Source: Novipirellula galeiformis
Lineage (GTDB): Bacteria; Planctomycetota; Planctomycetia; Pirellulales; Pirellulaceae
Direction: 5' to 3'
DNA: 64,000 nt
Assembly: GCF_007860095.1 (NCBI RefSeq)
Contig: NZ_SJPT01000003.1
Coordinates: 81,664 to 145,663 of the forward strand
Part shown: positions 18,616 through 27,828 of the stretch, piece by piece
Layout of the letters: each line of letters begins with the position of its first letter
Numbering within the stretch: position 1 is the stretch's first letter
Program-made: the position numbers and the translations under genes
The notes under the pieces: generated by a model
Seen by the model: only the letters and a program-made list of their open reading frames with translations
Told to the model about the DNA's origin: nothing
Databases searched by the model: none

Positions 18616-19326
18616 CTACGAGAGGGATTGGAGTTGTTTTGTCGTGAGTTCTCGGATGCCTTGCTTGGCCAATCGCAACAGATCGGCGAGTTGATCATCG
18701 TCAAACGTCGCCTCTTCGCCTGTGCCTTGGATCTCGACAAACTTGCCCGAACCGGTCATGACGACGTTCATGTCGACATCCGCAGCGGAATCCAATTGGT
18801 AATCGAGGTCCAAGTGGGCGACGTCGTTGACGATTCCGGCGCTGATTGCGGCGATACTATCACGAATCGGGCCGTCACCGATGCGGCTTCCCGGAACGGC
18901 GATCTGGATCGCTTTGGCCAGTGCGATGAATCCGCCGGTGATCGCGGCGGTGCGCGTTCCTCCGTCGGCCTGCAACACGTCACAGTCCACGGTGATCGAG
19001 CGTTCGCCAAGTTTGACCAAATCGACGACCGCACGCAGACTGCGTCCGATCAAACGCTGGATCTCGGTGGTTCGGCCGTCGATTTTGCCGCCACGGTCAC
19101 GCGGTTTCCGTGGCGTGGTGCTGCCCGGCAGCATGTTGTACTCGGCCGTGACCCAGCCTTTGCCCTTGCCGGCAAGCCAGGGGGGAACCGAGGCTGCGAG
19201 CGATGCGGTGCACAACACGATCGTGCCTTCGCATCGATACAAGACGCTCGCAGGGTTCGACGGAATGTAGCCCAGTTCGATTTGGACGTTGCGAAGTTGG
19301 TCTGCGGGGCGAGGGGTGGCGGGCAT
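18616..19326 (-). CDS. rph: Ribonuclease PH
   Basis: A 236-residue phosphorolytic 3'-5' exoribonuclease that trims tRNA 3' ends. Motifs: [85 protein letters not shown] and the late [19 protein letters not shown] with [10 protein letters not shown]. The length is normal. It is followed closely by tdk. Upstream, 182 bp including a 15-bp tandem repeat separate it from argF. Confidence 0.96.
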   Translation of the reverse strand: MPATPRPADQLRNVQIELGYIPSNPASVLYRCEGTIVLCTASLAASVPPWLAGKGKGWVTAEYNMLPGSTTPRKPRDRGGKIDGRTTEIQRLIGRSLRAVVDLVKLGERSITVDCDVLQADGGTRTAAITGGFIALAKAIQIAVPGSRIGDGPIRDSIAAISAGIVNDVAHLDLDYQLDSAADVDMNVVMTGSGKFVEIQGTGEEATFDDDQLADLLRLAKQGIRELTTKQLQSLS

Positions 19327-19412
19327 CGAGAGTTACCGTGGATTCGGTGGAAGTAAAAAAAGAATGATGGCCGAGTCGTTTGCACCCTCCTCCCCTCGTC
19401 CAACGCATTGTC

Positions 19413-19471
19413 GTTACCGATGGGGGCGTTACCGATGGGGGCGTTACCGATGGGGGCGTTACCGATGGGGC
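19413..19471. repeat. 15-bp tandem repeat, four units
   Basis: Four copies of GTTACCGATGGGGGC between argF and rph. The copies are exact apart from the last G-run. There are no spacers. In the leftward reading the repeat would lie in the argF-rph intergenic mRNA. Confidence 0.9.
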
Positions 19472-19508
19472 GAGCGGATCAGGGTGAACGATAAATCGCG
19501 TCGGCCGC

Positions 19509-20459
19509 TTAGAGGCTTTGGTCCACTTGGACATGGTCGTCGATCCACTTGCGATTGAGCAGCCAAACGAGCAGCCCTTTCTGGGCATGCATCCGGTTGC
19601 CGGCTTGGCGGATGACGTCACTTTGTTTGCTGTCGATGACCGCGTCGGTGATCTCTTCGCCTCGCACGGCAGGCAAACAGTGCAGCACGCGGGCGTGGCT
19701 CGGGGCGCTGGCCATCAATTGTTCGTTGACTTGGAAATTGGCAAACGCAGCGCGGCGGGCCGCCATTTCCGCTTCCTGACCCATGCTCGTCCAAACATCG
19801 GTATAGATCGCGTCGGCATCGGCCACCGCCCGATGCGGGTCGGTTGCGGATTCGATGATGGCTTTGGGGTAGCGGTCGGCAATGCGGCGCAGCCAATCGG
19901 AGTCCATCTCGTAACCAGGCGGACACACCAAGGTGAAACGCATGTCGAGCATTGCCGTGCACAGCGCGACGGACTGGGCCACGTTATTGCCGTCGCCAAC
20001 AAAGACGATGTGTTTGTCCTTGTAGCCGCCCAACGATTCACGCACGGTCAAGACATCGGCCATCGCTTGGCAAGGATGACATAGATCGGTCAAGCCGTTG
20101 ATCACGGGCATCGCATTGAAACCCGCTAACAGTTCAACGTGTTCATGTTTCTTGGCACGGCAAACCACGGCATCCACAAATTGGCCAAGCACTTTGGTAA
20201 AGTCGACCGGAGATTCGCGTTTTCCCCAGCCGACTTCTTCACCCAGAAACAGGCTGGTGCCGCCCAGTTGTGCCATACCCGTTTCGAAGCTGACACGCGT
20301 GCGTAGACTCGGTTTCTGAAACAGCAATGCGATCACACGACGTTCCAATATCGGTGGACGTTCACCCGCAGCCAACCGTTGTTTCAACGACAAGGATGCC
20401 GCGAGAATGCGTTGTAATTCGTGAACTTCGATATCGAATAGACTTCGTAGGTGTTGCAT
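19509..20459 (-). CDS. argF: Ornithine carbamoyltransferase
   Basis: A 316-residue enzyme that makes citrulline from ornithine and carbamoyl phosphate. The carbamoyl-phosphate loop reads [19 protein letters not shown] (a variant of the usual STRTR, here SLRTR), then [42 protein letters not shown] (SMG ornithine loop) and [19 protein letters not shown] (HCLP). All key residues look intact. It is the last gene of an argB / argD-like / argF run on the minus strand, 73 bp after the argD-like gene. Confidence 0.96.
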   Translation of the reverse strand: MQHLRSLFDIEVHELQRILAASLSLKQRLAAGERPPILERRVIALLFQKPSLRTRVSFETGMAQLGGTSLFLGEEVGWGKRESPVDFTKVLGQFVDAVVCRAKKHEHVELLAGFNAMPVINGLTDLCHPCQAMADVLTVRESLGGYKDKHIVFVGDGNNVAQSVALCTAMLDMRFTLVCPPGYEMDSDWLRRIADRYPKAIIESATDPHRAVADADAIYTDVWTSMGQEAEMAARRAAFANFQVNEQLMASAPSHARVLHCLPAVRGEEITDAVIDSKQSDVIRQAGNRMHAQKGLLVWLLNRKWIDDHVQVDQSL

Positions 20460-20532
20460 GGCAACGGCCTCATCGTTGTGTTAGTTTTCGTAGCGGATGA
20501 TTTTATAAACGGAAACGCGGTGGATCGTGACG

Positions 20533-21744
20533 TTAAACGGCTAAATCCTTGGAACGCTGCTCAATCGCATTCATGGTTTCCAGCAGAAGGCTGAGTAGTG
20601 ATTCTCGGTCTTCGGGACTTAGGTTGAGCGAAGGTTGTAGTAGGATCGCGGCTTCGCCGGAGGCTTCGATGCGTAGACCGTTCGTTGCCGCGACGCTGAC
20701 GATCTCGGCGGCTGCCAAATCCGTCTCGATGCCAAGGGTCATGCCGGTGACATGAATGTCGCGAATGAACTCAAAGCCAGCGATTGCCTCGGCAACCGCG
20801 ACGGCAAATTCTTGACCCAACTCGCTCGCGGCACCAGGCAATTCAAGTCGTCCAAGGGCTTGCAGCATCGCAGTCACGACGTTGGACTGGATCGGATAGT
20901 CCGTGGATTGATGGATCGGCCGCCCGGTCAAGCGTTCCGAGGCAATCAACATCCCGCCTGGCAAGCCGGCGAACAATCCGCCCGCCACCACGATGCCATC
21001 GACAGCTACATCTGCGAGCGAAGCGAAGGTAAAACACGAACCGGTGGCACCGAAACACAAGCGAGCTTCGTCCATCAACAACACGAGATCGTGTTGGTCG
21101 CAAAGCTGGCGAACGCCACGGAGATAGTCGCCATCGATCGAGCGAGCTCCATTGGCGAGGTTGACGGGCGAGAGCAAAACCGATGCGGTGGAATCATCGA
21201 TTGCCGCTTCGAGTGCTTTCAAGTCGTTTGGCTTGACGTGATCAAAACCTGCGACCATCGGTCCAAAGCCGGAATGCAAATGCGGTTGACCGCTGGCGGA
21301 GCGACACAATGCGGTGCGGCCATGATCGCTGCCGGCGATTGCAATCGTTCGATAACTCGCTTCAGAATTGCGTTTTCGAGCGAATGCAATCATCGCTTCG
21401 ATTGCCAGATCGGCCGCAGGGAACAATAGCAGCGAATCGGCAGCGATCGAATCGCTGTTACCGGACGATTCCAACAACGACGCTAACGCACTCGCCAACT
21501 CGGTTGGTTCATCGTCGGCCGCTTTGTTGTCGGCCACCTGATTGTCGGCAATGTCCAGCGCCGCCGAGGCGTCCCCCAGATACACATGGGCGGACTGTGA
21601 GATGGCGTCGATCACTGTGGGGCAACTGAAACCGACCGCGCTTGCCCGCCCCGCCAAGGCATCCACCCACGGATGCCCCAACGCATCGACGCGCCGAATG
21701 CCATCGATTGGCGCCTGTCCATTGGACTTGGAGGGTTCGCTCAT
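20533..21744 (-). CDS. Degenerate ArgD-like class III aminotransferase lacking the PLP lysine
   Basis: About 403 residues from the ATG at 21744, with AAGG about 8 nt upstream. The position between argB and argF and the overall order of segments fit acetylornithine aminotransferase. HGRT (141-144), LLMDEARLCFGATG (the DEVQTGxGRTG region, Asp 225 kept) and the C-terminal part are recognisable. The catalytic features are lost: the AKxLGGG block that carries the Schiff-base lysine reads AGGLFAG (254-260; Gly at 255), the GxEAxxxA region reads LLFPAADLAIEAM, and the EPI(Q)GEGG block reads SPVNLANG. The frame is intact and long, so this is not a decaying pseudogene. It is either a non-catalytic subunit, a repurposed protein, or an enzyme with an unusual mechanism. 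The frame is also open upstream to 21783. Confidence 0.85.
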   Translation of the reverse strand: MSEPSKSNGQAPIDGIRRVDALGHPWVDALAGRASAVGFSCPTVIDAISQSAHVYLGDASAALDIADNQVADNKAADDEPTELASALASLLESSGNSDSIAADSLLLFPAADLAIEAMIAFARKRNSEASYRTIAIAGSDHGRTALCRSASGQPHLHSGFGPMVAGFDHVKPNDLKALEAAIDDSTASVLLSPVNLANGARSIDGDYLRGVRQLCDQHDLVLLMDEARLCFGATGSCFTFASLADVAVDGIVVAGGLFAGLPGGMLIASERLTGRPIHQSTDYPIQSNVVTAMLQALGRLELPGAASELGQEFAVAVAEAIAGFEFIRDIHVTGMTLGIETDLAAAEIVSVAATNGLRIEASGEAAILLQPSLNLSPEDRESLLSLLLETMNAIEQRSKDLAV

Positions 21745-21778
21745 GGGATGCCTTGAAGAAGAATAAATGAAAAGAGAA

Positions 21779-21823
21779 AGCAACGGCCAACCCCTGTCAT
21801 CGTTTGTCAGGGACGCCGTTGCT
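21779..21823 (-). terminator. Hairpin between argB and argD-like gene
   Basis: AGCAACGG at 21779-21786 pairs with CCGTTGCT at 21816-21823, and an inner CCCTG/CAGGG stem sits within it. Leftwards it is followed by the T-rich TCTCTTTTCATTTATTC. It may terminate argB, or act as an attenuator or processing site in front of the argD-like gene, whose ATG is 35 nt further on. Confidence 0.5.
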
Positions 21824-21952
21824 GTGCTTTATTAAAGCGTTCGTGCGGTGTTGCGGAGTCTCGGTCGGCTTCTTGAAAACGGAGGGGTTGGATTGCTGCA
21901 CGTTCGTTTTGTGCCTGAGACCGAATCGCAATCACTCTCAATCGGACGACGC

Positions 21953-22861
21953 TTAGAGATGGATTTCGGTTCCCACACCTTGAGTGGTGAAGATTTCCAG
22001 TAGCAGCGAATGGCGTAGTTTACCATCAATGATGTGCACTTTGCCGACGCCTCGCCCAAGGGTTTCCAAACACGCTTCGACTTTGGGGATCATGCCAGCA
22101 TCGATCACACCGCTCTCAATCAATTCTCTCGCTTCGGCCGAAGAGAGCGAATGAATAATGGTGTCGGGATCTTCTTTATCGCGTCGAACACCGTTGACGT
22201 CTGACAAAAAGACTAATTTTTCTGCTCCCAGCGATTGGGCTACTGCCATCGCCGCGGTATCGGCGTTCACGTTGTAGTGTTGGCCATCGTCGCCTTCGCA
22301 CATCGACGGGATCACGGGGACTTGATCGGTGTACGACAAGCCTTCGATCACGTTGCGATCGACACGCGTCACTTCGCCGACGAACCCGAGGTCTTCATCG
22401 GGGCGCTCGGCAAGCTTTTGCCCGAACAGCACGTTGGTGGTTAGGAACGAGAGGTTCATCGCCCGCCCTCCCAAACGCTCCATCTCTTCGGTCAAGAAGA
22501 CGTTCAGATCGCCAGCCAATACTTTTTCGACGACGTTGAGTGTCGCTTGGTCCGTCACGCGGCGTCCGCGAACGAAATGGGGTTGGATCCCCGCTTCGGC
22601 CAATTCCCGATTGATCGCTTTCCCGCCGCCATGCACCAACACCGGGTTCATGCCGACCGACTCCATGAAAATGACATCCAACAAGATGTGCATCAATGCT
22701 TGGGTATCGTCCAGAATGCTGCCGCCCAACTTGATCACCGTCGTTTTTCCACGGAATTGACGAATCCACCCCATGGCTTCGATCAGGGTGTTCGCTTTTG
22801 CGATCGCTTCTTCCAAGGTAAAGTCTCCGATATTTTCGGCGCGTTGGGTAATAGGGGACAC
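21953..22861 (-). CDS. argB: Acetylglutamate kinase
   Basis: About 302 residues from the GTG at 22861; the frame is open to 22990 but typical ArgB proteins begin close to [25 protein letters not shown]. Motifs: [11 protein letters not shown] (phosphate-binding Lys), [64 protein letters not shown] and [16 protein letters not shown]. It phosphorylates N-acetylglutamate, the second step of arginine synthesis and often the feedback-controlled one. It leads the leftward argB / argD-like / argF run and is divergent from proC, about 150 bp away. Confidence 0.95.
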   Translation of the reverse strand: MSPITQRAENIGDFTLEEAIAKANTLIEAMGWIRQFRGKTTVIKLGGSILDDTQALMHILLDVIFMESVGMNPVLVHGGGKAINRELAEAGIQPHFVRGRRVTDQATLNVVEKVLAGDLNVFLTEEMERLGGRAMNLSFLTTNVLFGQKLAERPDEDLGFVGEVTRVDRNVIEGLSYTDQVPVIPSMCEGDDGQHYNVNADTAAMAVAQSLGAEKLVFLSDVNGVRRDKEDPDTIIHSLSSAEARELIESGVIDAGMIPKVEACLETLGRGVGKVHIIDGKLRHSLLLEIFTTQGVGTEIHL

Positions 22862-23015
22862 GTCCGCTCGCTTAATGTCGTGTGGAATCGATTTTAGGCT
22901 AATTTTGGTGGTCTTTCCGCGATCGGAAAAACCGATCAATTTAGATGCGGCCACCCAGAGGGTCAATTGAGATGGCAGGCAAACAGCCAAACAGTGGGTC
23001 TACTTAGGAGAAATA

Positions 23016-23825
23016 ATGGACAATCAGCGTATCACCGTCATCGGTGGCGGCCAAATGGGGCGAGCTCTCGTGGGCGGCATGCTCGACAATAAAGTGGTCC
23101 TCGATGCGAATGTCACCATCGTCGATCACAATGCAACGAGTCGCCAATGGTGGCAAGAAAATCGACCGAATGTATTGATATCACAGGACTTAGAATCGTC
23201 AGTCCAAGGTGCGGATCTGGTTGTTTTGGCCGTCAAACCCAAGGTCTTGGGCAACGTCGCTAAGCAAGCGGAGCACTTCTGGGACGGGAAATTGGTCGTT
23301 TCGATTGCCGCCGGGGTGATGCTGGAGACGCTTTGCGGGTGGATTGGACATCGACGTGTCGTCCGTGTGATGCCAAATACCCCCTGTCTGGTTGGTCAAG
23401 GAGCATGCGCGTACTGCGTTGCCGATGAGGTTTCCAGTGACGACGAAGCCCAGATTATGACCGTATTGAGCAGCGTGGGGATGGCGTTTGCCGTCTCCGA
23501 ATCCCAAATGGATGGGGTGACGGGGCTCAGCGGATCGGGGCCCGCCTATGTTTGTTTGATCATCGAAGCGCTCGCCGATGGCGGCGTTTTCGCCGGATTG
23601 CCCCGACCGTTGGCGATGAAATTGGCGACTCAAACGGTCTTGGGGACCGCACAAATGATCGCGGAAACAGGCCGCCACCCTGGCGAGTTGAAGGATTCGG
23701 TTGCCAGCCCCGCTGGTACAACGATTGCCGCGATCCGAGTCCTCGAGCAAAATGGGTTGCGAGCAACGATGATCGACGCCGTCGCGGCATCAGCACAGCG
23801 GAGTCGCGAACTTGCCAAAGATTGA
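23016..23825 (+). CDS. proC: Pyrroline-5-carboxylate reductase
   Basis: A 269-residue NAD(P)H-dependent enzyme for the last step of proline synthesis. Motifs: VIGGGQMGRALVGGML (Rossmann), LVVLAVKPKVLG, VSIAAGVMLETLCGW, RVMPNTPCLVGQGACAY, VTGLSGSGPAYV and HPGELKDSVASPAGTTIAAI. It is complete and of normal length. An AGGAG sequence about 10 nt before the ATG supports the start. Divergent from argB, which joins two glutamate-derived amino acid routes at one promoter region. Confidence 0.97.
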   Translation: MDNQRITVIGGGQMGRALVGGMLDNKVVLDANVTIVDHNATSRQWWQENRPNVLISQDLESSVQGADLVVLAVKPKVLGNVAKQAEHFWDGKLVVSIAAGVMLETLCGWIGHRRVVRVMPNTPCLVGQGACAYCVADEVSSDDEAQIMTVLSSVGMAFAVSESQMDGVTGLSGSGPAYVCLIIEALADGGVFAGLPRPLAMKLATQTVLGTAQMIAETGRHPGELKDSVASPAGTTIAAIRVLEQNGLRATMIDAVAASAQRSRELAKD

Positions 23826-23970
23826 GCAAGGATCAAACCACGTCTCAAAATGAAGTGCCGCTGCGGATGTTGCGAAATCAGCGTTCATGACCACGTTCAC
23901 ACAGTGAATGTCGGTCATCAAGAAGGCGGCGTCTGTTGAAAATACCTATGCCTTAAGAAGAATCAGTACG

Positions 23971-24207
23971 ATGGAATCACCGATTATCAAAATTGACGAC
24001 AAACATGTCCCTCTGTATCGCATCGTTTGGGTTAGCGAGATCCCTCACTTTTGTGGGGAACCGGACTGCATGCACGAGGGAGACTATGAAGTACGACTCG
24101 ATGTTGACGATTCGTTGTGGACCAGTGCCGCCGAACGCGACGCCACCGTCGCTGCGCTAGCAAAATGGTGCGGCGATCCTCGCAGCGATGAAAATCCCGA
24201 GTGGTAA
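23971..24207 (+). CDS. Small hypothetical protein
   Basis: 78 residues from the ATG at 23971 (MESPIIKIDDKHVPLYRIVW). It is acidic, with two cysteines in HFCGEPDCMHEGDYEVRLDVDD, a CxxxxC pair that could bind metal, and an ordered C-terminus (LWTSAAERDATVAALAKWCGD). The composition and sharp hydrophobic/acidic pattern look like a real protein. The frame is open from 23908. It lies 145 bp after proC on the same strand. Family not recognised. Confidence 0.55.
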   Translation: MESPIIKIDDKHVPLYRIVWVSEIPHFCGEPDCMHEGDYEVRLDVDDSLWTSAAERDATVAALAKWCGDPRSDENPEW

Positions 24208-24335
24208 TCGAGCCGCTGCGGCCGAAAAGCGTCACCGCGGATGCCCCGCTCGAGGTAATCGCGAGTGGTTTTCAGCGCGCTGGAAAATCTTGAGCGCGGC
24301 GGAAGAAGACGCGAGCCCTGCTCGGACGTGTGCCA

Positions 24336-24596
24336 CTATCTCATTTTTGCTGGCAAAACAATTGCTTCGTCGACCACCATGCACACGATCCCGTCCCGAA
24401 TGGGATAGATCAAGTCGCCGGTGGTGGTAACCAACCCCAGGTCAATGGCTTCGGTGATTCGTTGGTCTTGCCGGTCGCGGAGCTCCCCGCGCGAGATCGC
24501 CGCGTTGATTTTCTCGACCATGGAAGCTTGGGCAACTTGAAGTGTCCCGCCGCTGAGGGGACAGCGAAGCAGGGACACTAAATTTGGGTCAATCAT
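24336..24596 (-). CDS. Trm112-like protein
   Basis: About 86 residues from the ATG at 24596. MIDPNLVSLLRCPLSGGTLQ at the start and LGLVTTTGDLIYPIRDGIVCMVVDEAI at the end match the YcaR/Trm112 family. Trm112 proteins activate methyltransferases in eukaryotes and archaea; bacterial versions are small and of unclear role. The bacterial zinc CPxC pair is reduced here to a single CP. The frame extends upstream to 24674 with no support. It is divergent from the secreted protein at 24765. Confidence 0.82.
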   Translation of the reverse strand: MIDPNLVSLLRCPLSGGTLQVAQASMVEKINAAISRGELRDRQDQRITEAIDLGLVTTTGDLIYPIRDGIVCMVVDEAIVLPAKMR

Positions 24597-24679
24597 TTGA
24601 TTTGGCTCAGCATTGAAGTGTTGAGTTTCCGAAACTAAGGGAGAGCTTGACTGATTCAGCAGGATGCTGAACATGTGTT

Positions 24680-24698
24680 GATCAAAGGATCTTTGATC
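24680..24698. promoter_or_regulatory. Palindrome in divergent promoter region
   Basis: GATCAAAG-GAT-CTTTGATC, an 8-bp perfect inverted repeat lying between the Trm112-like and secreted-protein genes (84 and 67 bp from their starts). A candidate operator; no regulator can be assigned. Confidence 0.3.
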
Positions 24699-24764
24699 TT
24701 CCCTTTCAGGCTGGCTTAACGAATTTCGTTCTTTTCTTGATTCTGACTACGGCGGAGGATTGCC

Positions 24765-25631
24765 ATGAAGTCGCGAGCTCGCTCGCGATTCGTCCAACCG
24801 GTTGCTCACTTTTGTGCAACGTTTTCGACGATCGCAGTTTTCAGTTGTACCAGCTCGTCTGTGCTTTTGGCGCAGTCTACGGGTGTGGCACAATCGTCTC
24901 CAGGCTACTACACCGATCCTCAGACTGGCATCGTCTATCGCCAAGTCACCAAAACCATCGAACGCCCGGTCGTTGAAACCAAAACCGAGCAACGCGAACA
25001 AACGATCTACCGTCCGCAAACGGTAACCGAAACCAAACCGGAAGCGCGAACCGTTTACACGCCCATCGTGCAATACGAGTGGCAACCCCGTTTGGAAGGC
25101 CGTTGGAATCCGTTTCGCCAGCCCACCGTCGCTTATCATTCCGTTCCGCAAACACGCTGGGAAAGCCGCAACGAAGTCGTGCATCGTACGAACACCCGCA
25201 CCGAGTGGATCGCCGAAAAGCGAACCGTAGAGGTTCCACAGCGATTGGTGCGGATGGAACGCGAACAAAAAGTGGACTACGAAGTGGTCGGCCGTGTCGC
25301 TCCGCAACAGACTCCTGCGACTAGCAACGCGGAGGCGATCGCGTCGCGTTTGCGTCCGCTCGATTCGAACACTCGCGTCGAAGCATTCAAGGCACCGGTA
25401 ATCCCGGCACCAGCGACCCAAATCGCTCAGGGGCCTGCGGTCTACGCTCCACCGCGAATCGCGGCGTCGTCACTCGGGCGGATGACAAGTGACCCGCCAC
25501 GTCGCTCGACGAGTCAAGTGGGGCTGCGGACGAACGAGTTGTATCCAGCCCCGAATGGAGGTTACAGCGGAGCATTGCCTCCGGCCACAACGGGCGTGGC
25601 CGCTTTGCCCGCGCTGCCGCTGTGGCGATAA
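24765..25631 (+). CDS. Secreted protein with Glu/Arg/Thr-rich repeats
   Basis: A 288-residue protein with an N-terminal signal-like segment (AHFCATFSTIAVFSCTSSSVLLAQS). The mature part begins YYTDPQTGIVYRQV and then has alternating T/R/E/V sequence: TIERPVVETKTEQREQTIYRPQTVTETKPEARTVYTP, split by WQPRLEGRWNPF. A second block (NEVVHRTNTRTEWIAEKRTVEVPQRLVRMEREQKVDYEVVGRV) repeats the pattern. Such strand-forming repeats suggest an extended beta structure in the envelope. Pro/Ala-rich tail. The family is probably lineage specific; no function assigned. Confidence 0.78.
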   Translation: MKSRARSRFVQPVAHFCATFSTIAVFSCTSSSVLLAQSTGVAQSSPGYYTDPQTGIVYRQVTKTIERPVVETKTEQREQTIYRPQTVTETKPEARTVYTPIVQYEWQPRLEGRWNPFRQPTVAYHSVPQTRWESRNEVVHRTNTRTEWIAEKRTVEVPQRLVRMEREQKVDYEVVGRVAPQQTPATSNAEAIASRLRPLDSNTRVEAFKAPVIPAPATQIAQGPAVYAPPRIAASSLGRMTSDPPRRSTSQVGLRTNELYPAPNGGYSGALPPATTGVAALPALPLWR

Positions 25632-25705
25632 TTTCGGGGTAGCCACCATTGCCGCGAGTACCACAATTAACGCCATGCGGCTAACGTTGCCGAATGGCTG
25701 TGTGT

Positions 25706-26782
25706 TTACTTGTACTCGATGATTTGGGGAGACGTGCGTGTGAGTTGTCGCCACACGTACTGGCTCGCCCCGATGCATTCGGGCAACTTGGATCCGACGC
25801 AACTCGCGGCGTAGATCATCGATAGAGACGTGGGTCTGCCGCGTCGGCGGATCGCACGGGTCGCTTTGAGCCACAACAGCGCGTACGCCAAGGCAAGCAC
25901 ACCCAGGCTGATGAAGTGAGTGGGCCAGCAGAGGACGATTGCCAACAGCGGCAGGATGCCTCCCCAAAAAACGACGCTGCGCAGCGGTTTAGCAAAGTGC
26001 CGTTCCGGGGCACGGCCGTGCATTGCAAAGCCCTCTGCGAAGGCGTGACCACAGCGCACGGCACGCTTCCACCACTGAGATAATTTATGCATGTTGACGT
26101 CGTGCATCGTCATCTCGTGGTCGAGCCGTTGCAGCTTCCAACCCCGCTGTCGAATTCGCACGCAAATTTCATAATCTTCACCTGCAATGACATCGTCCTT
26201 GTAGCCGCCGACATCATGAACGACGTCGCAGCGAAACATTGCATCCCCACCACACACACGTGTTTCGCCGATGGGCGTATCCCATTCGATATCGCATATC
26301 TGGTTGAATATACTGGCTTCGGGATACCGTTCACGTCGCCGTCCACAAACCGCTGCGGTTTGAGGATTGGAAAGGAGAGCCGCACGAGCTTGTTGCAGCC
26401 AACCCTCCGCAATTTCGCAATCGCCGTCGACAAACTGGACAAACCGCAACTCTGGAGTGATTTGCATTAGCCGTTGAAAGCCGGCGTTGCGACCGCGAGC
26501 CGCCGAAAAGGGGCGGGACCGATCGAGGGAGACGACATCGGCGCCAAGCTCGATCGCCATTGATACACTGTCGTCGGTCGAGCCCGAATCGACGTAGACG
26601 AGATGAGCGGAATCATGCAACGCGGATTTTAAACACGCCTTTAAACGCGGGCCTTCGTTGCGCCCGATCGCGACAACGCCAAGATCAGAAAACAATCGAT
26701 CCACCTCCATGGATGTAAATGGTGCAGCAGAGTTGCGATGCGCGGAACCGGAAACCGATGCTAGGAAGAAAGATATTCCCAT
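25706..26782 (-). CDS. Glycosyltransferase family 2
   Basis: 358 residues from the ATG at 26782 (another ATG at 26710 is possible). GT-A fold: VVAIGRNEGPRLKACLKSAL, VYVDSGSTDDSVSMAIELGADVV, AARGRNAGFQRL, VQFVDGDCEIAEGWL (the DxD-type region) and VGGYKDDVIAGEDYEICVRI. C-terminal hydrophobic segments (FWGGILPLLAIVLCW and LGVLALAYALLWL) anchor it to the membrane. It probably adds a sugar to the lipid-linked repeat unit of the exopolysaccharide. It is the last gene of the leftward EPS block and follows the initiating sugar transferase by 31 bp. Confidence 0.9.
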   Translation of the reverse strand: MGISFFLASVSGSAHRNSAAPFTSMEVDRLFSDLGVVAIGRNEGPRLKACLKSALHDSAHLVYVDSGSTDDSVSMAIELGADVVSLDRSRPFSAARGRNAGFQRLMQITPELRFVQFVDGDCEIAEGWLQQARAALLSNPQTAAVCGRRRERYPEASIFNQICDIEWDTPIGETRVCGGDAMFRCDVVHDVGGYKDDVIAGEDYEICVRIRQRGWKLQRLDHEMTMHDVNMHKLSQWWKRAVRCGHAFAEGFAMHGRAPERHFAKPLRSVVFWGGILPLLAIVLCWPTHFISLGVLALAYALLWLKATRAIRRRGRPTSLSMIYAASCVGSKLPECIGASQYVWRQLTRTSPQIIEYK

Positions 26783-26813
26783 CGCCTATTCCATGCGTCG
26801 GCGACGCGAATGG

Positions 26814-27503
26814 TCAATAAGCCCCCTTGCCGCTAATGACCACGGGGATGGTTCTGAAAATCAAAGTGATGTCGAGCCAGAAACTTCGCCGGCGGATGTA
26901 TTCCAAATCCATCATGATCTGTTGATCAAAGGGGACGTCGCCGCGTCCGGAGACTTGCCAGATACACGTCAGACCGGGAAGCACATCGAAGCGGCTGTAA
27001 TCCAATGGGCTGTAGCGATCGACTTCTTCGGGCAGGGTTGGGCGAGGGCCGACAACGCTCATGTCGCCCCGCAACACATTCCAAAATTGGGGTAGTTCAT
27101 CAATGCTGTAGCGGCGAATCCAGCGGCCTAGCCAAGTGATTCGTGGATCGTGTTGTAACTTAAACGTGCGCTCGTCGGCATGCTTGTTTAACTTGCGGAT
27201 ATCATTCTTTTGCATTTCAGCGTTCACGACCATTGAGCGAAACTTCAAACATTCAAAACAACGACCGCCTCGTCCGACACGTTGGGACCAATAGAAAACG
27301 TTGCCGCCATCTTCCCACTTAATCGCCAACGCAACCAATAGAAAGAGGGGCCAACTGAAAAACAACGCGGTCCCGGCAATCAAAAAATCGAGTGCGCGCT
27401 TGGCATGCTGATAAAAATCGATGCCTTCGACCGACGTCATTCCGGTTGTGAAAAAGAAATCGTAGTTGACAGGATTCGATCTAGTCATCGCTGTAACCGG
27501 CAA
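26814..27503 (-). CDS. Initiating sugar transferase (undecaprenyl-phosphate glycosyl-1-phosphate transferase)
   Basis: A 229-residue short-type polyisoprenyl-phosphate hexose-1-phosphate transferase. It has one N-terminal membrane segment (RALDFLIAGTALFFSWPLFLLVALAIK) followed by the catalytic core: VFYWSQRVGRGGRCFECLKFRSMV, ITWLGRWIRRYSIDELPQFWNVLRGDMSVVGPRPTLP and PGLTCIWQVSGRGDV. The long four-helix N-terminal domain of WcaJ/WbaP is absent, as in small PglC-like members. It starts the repeat unit on undecaprenyl phosphate. An ATG at 27488 is an alternative start. Confidence 0.95.
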   Translation of the reverse strand: MPVTAMTRSNPVNYDFFFTTGMTSVEGIDFYQHAKRALDFLIAGTALFFSWPLFLLVALAIKWEDGGNVFYWSQRVGRGGRCFECLKFRSMVVNAEMQKNDIRKLNKHADERTFKLQHDPRITWLGRWIRRYSIDELPQFWNVLRGDMSVVGPRPTLPEEVDRYSPLDYSRFDVLPGLTCIWQVSGRGDVPFDQQIMMDLEYIRRRSFWLDITLIFRTIPVVISGKGAY

Positions 27504-27828
27504 ACGGGGAAATCAAAGGGCGTTTGGTTTTAAACGAACTTCACGATGGGACTCGCTGCATGCTGCTTTGTGTTAGCGTGGATATTTCATAACCCGGCGT
27601 GTAAGTGAGGGAATGTCTGTCGTGTACTCGGTCCCTCGCTGACGCTTCGGGTTATGATTTGGTGGTGAAAACGGCTGTAACGCAACTTTAAAACGGACGC
27701 CTCGGGGTATGGTTTTGACTTGCGTACATCACTCAATCGCCGTAGCGAGTTGTTGAGTAAGCGGTTGAAATGTTTTGGAGTGTTCGGATGCAATGATCGG
27801 CTTAGCGCGAGGCTGCGCCTTGATCGAC
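27504..27828. other. Intergenic region carrying a palindromic repeat
   Basis: 325 bp inside the EPS block, between the GT4 stop and the sugar transferase start. It contains copy B of the dispersed repeat. The sugar-transferase promoter may lie here if the block is not one transcript. No gene seen. Confidence 0.5.
27588..27657. repeat. Dispersed palindromic repeat, copy B
   Basis: CATAACCCGGCGTGTAAGTGAGG on the left and CCTCGCTGACGCTTCGGGTTATG on the right. The right arm matches the family core exactly; the left arm has several mismatches, so the stem is imperfect. Confidence 0.85.

Noticed and set aside
20533..21744. Calling the argD-like gene a functional acetylornithine aminotransferase or a pseudogene
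   Set aside because: The PLP lysine and two other conserved blocks are missing, but the frame is intact over its full length, so neither label is supported.
27588..27793. Short frame reading TRSVSEGPS
   Set aside because: This is the dispersed palindrome read through; the same text appears at 6273 and 46167.
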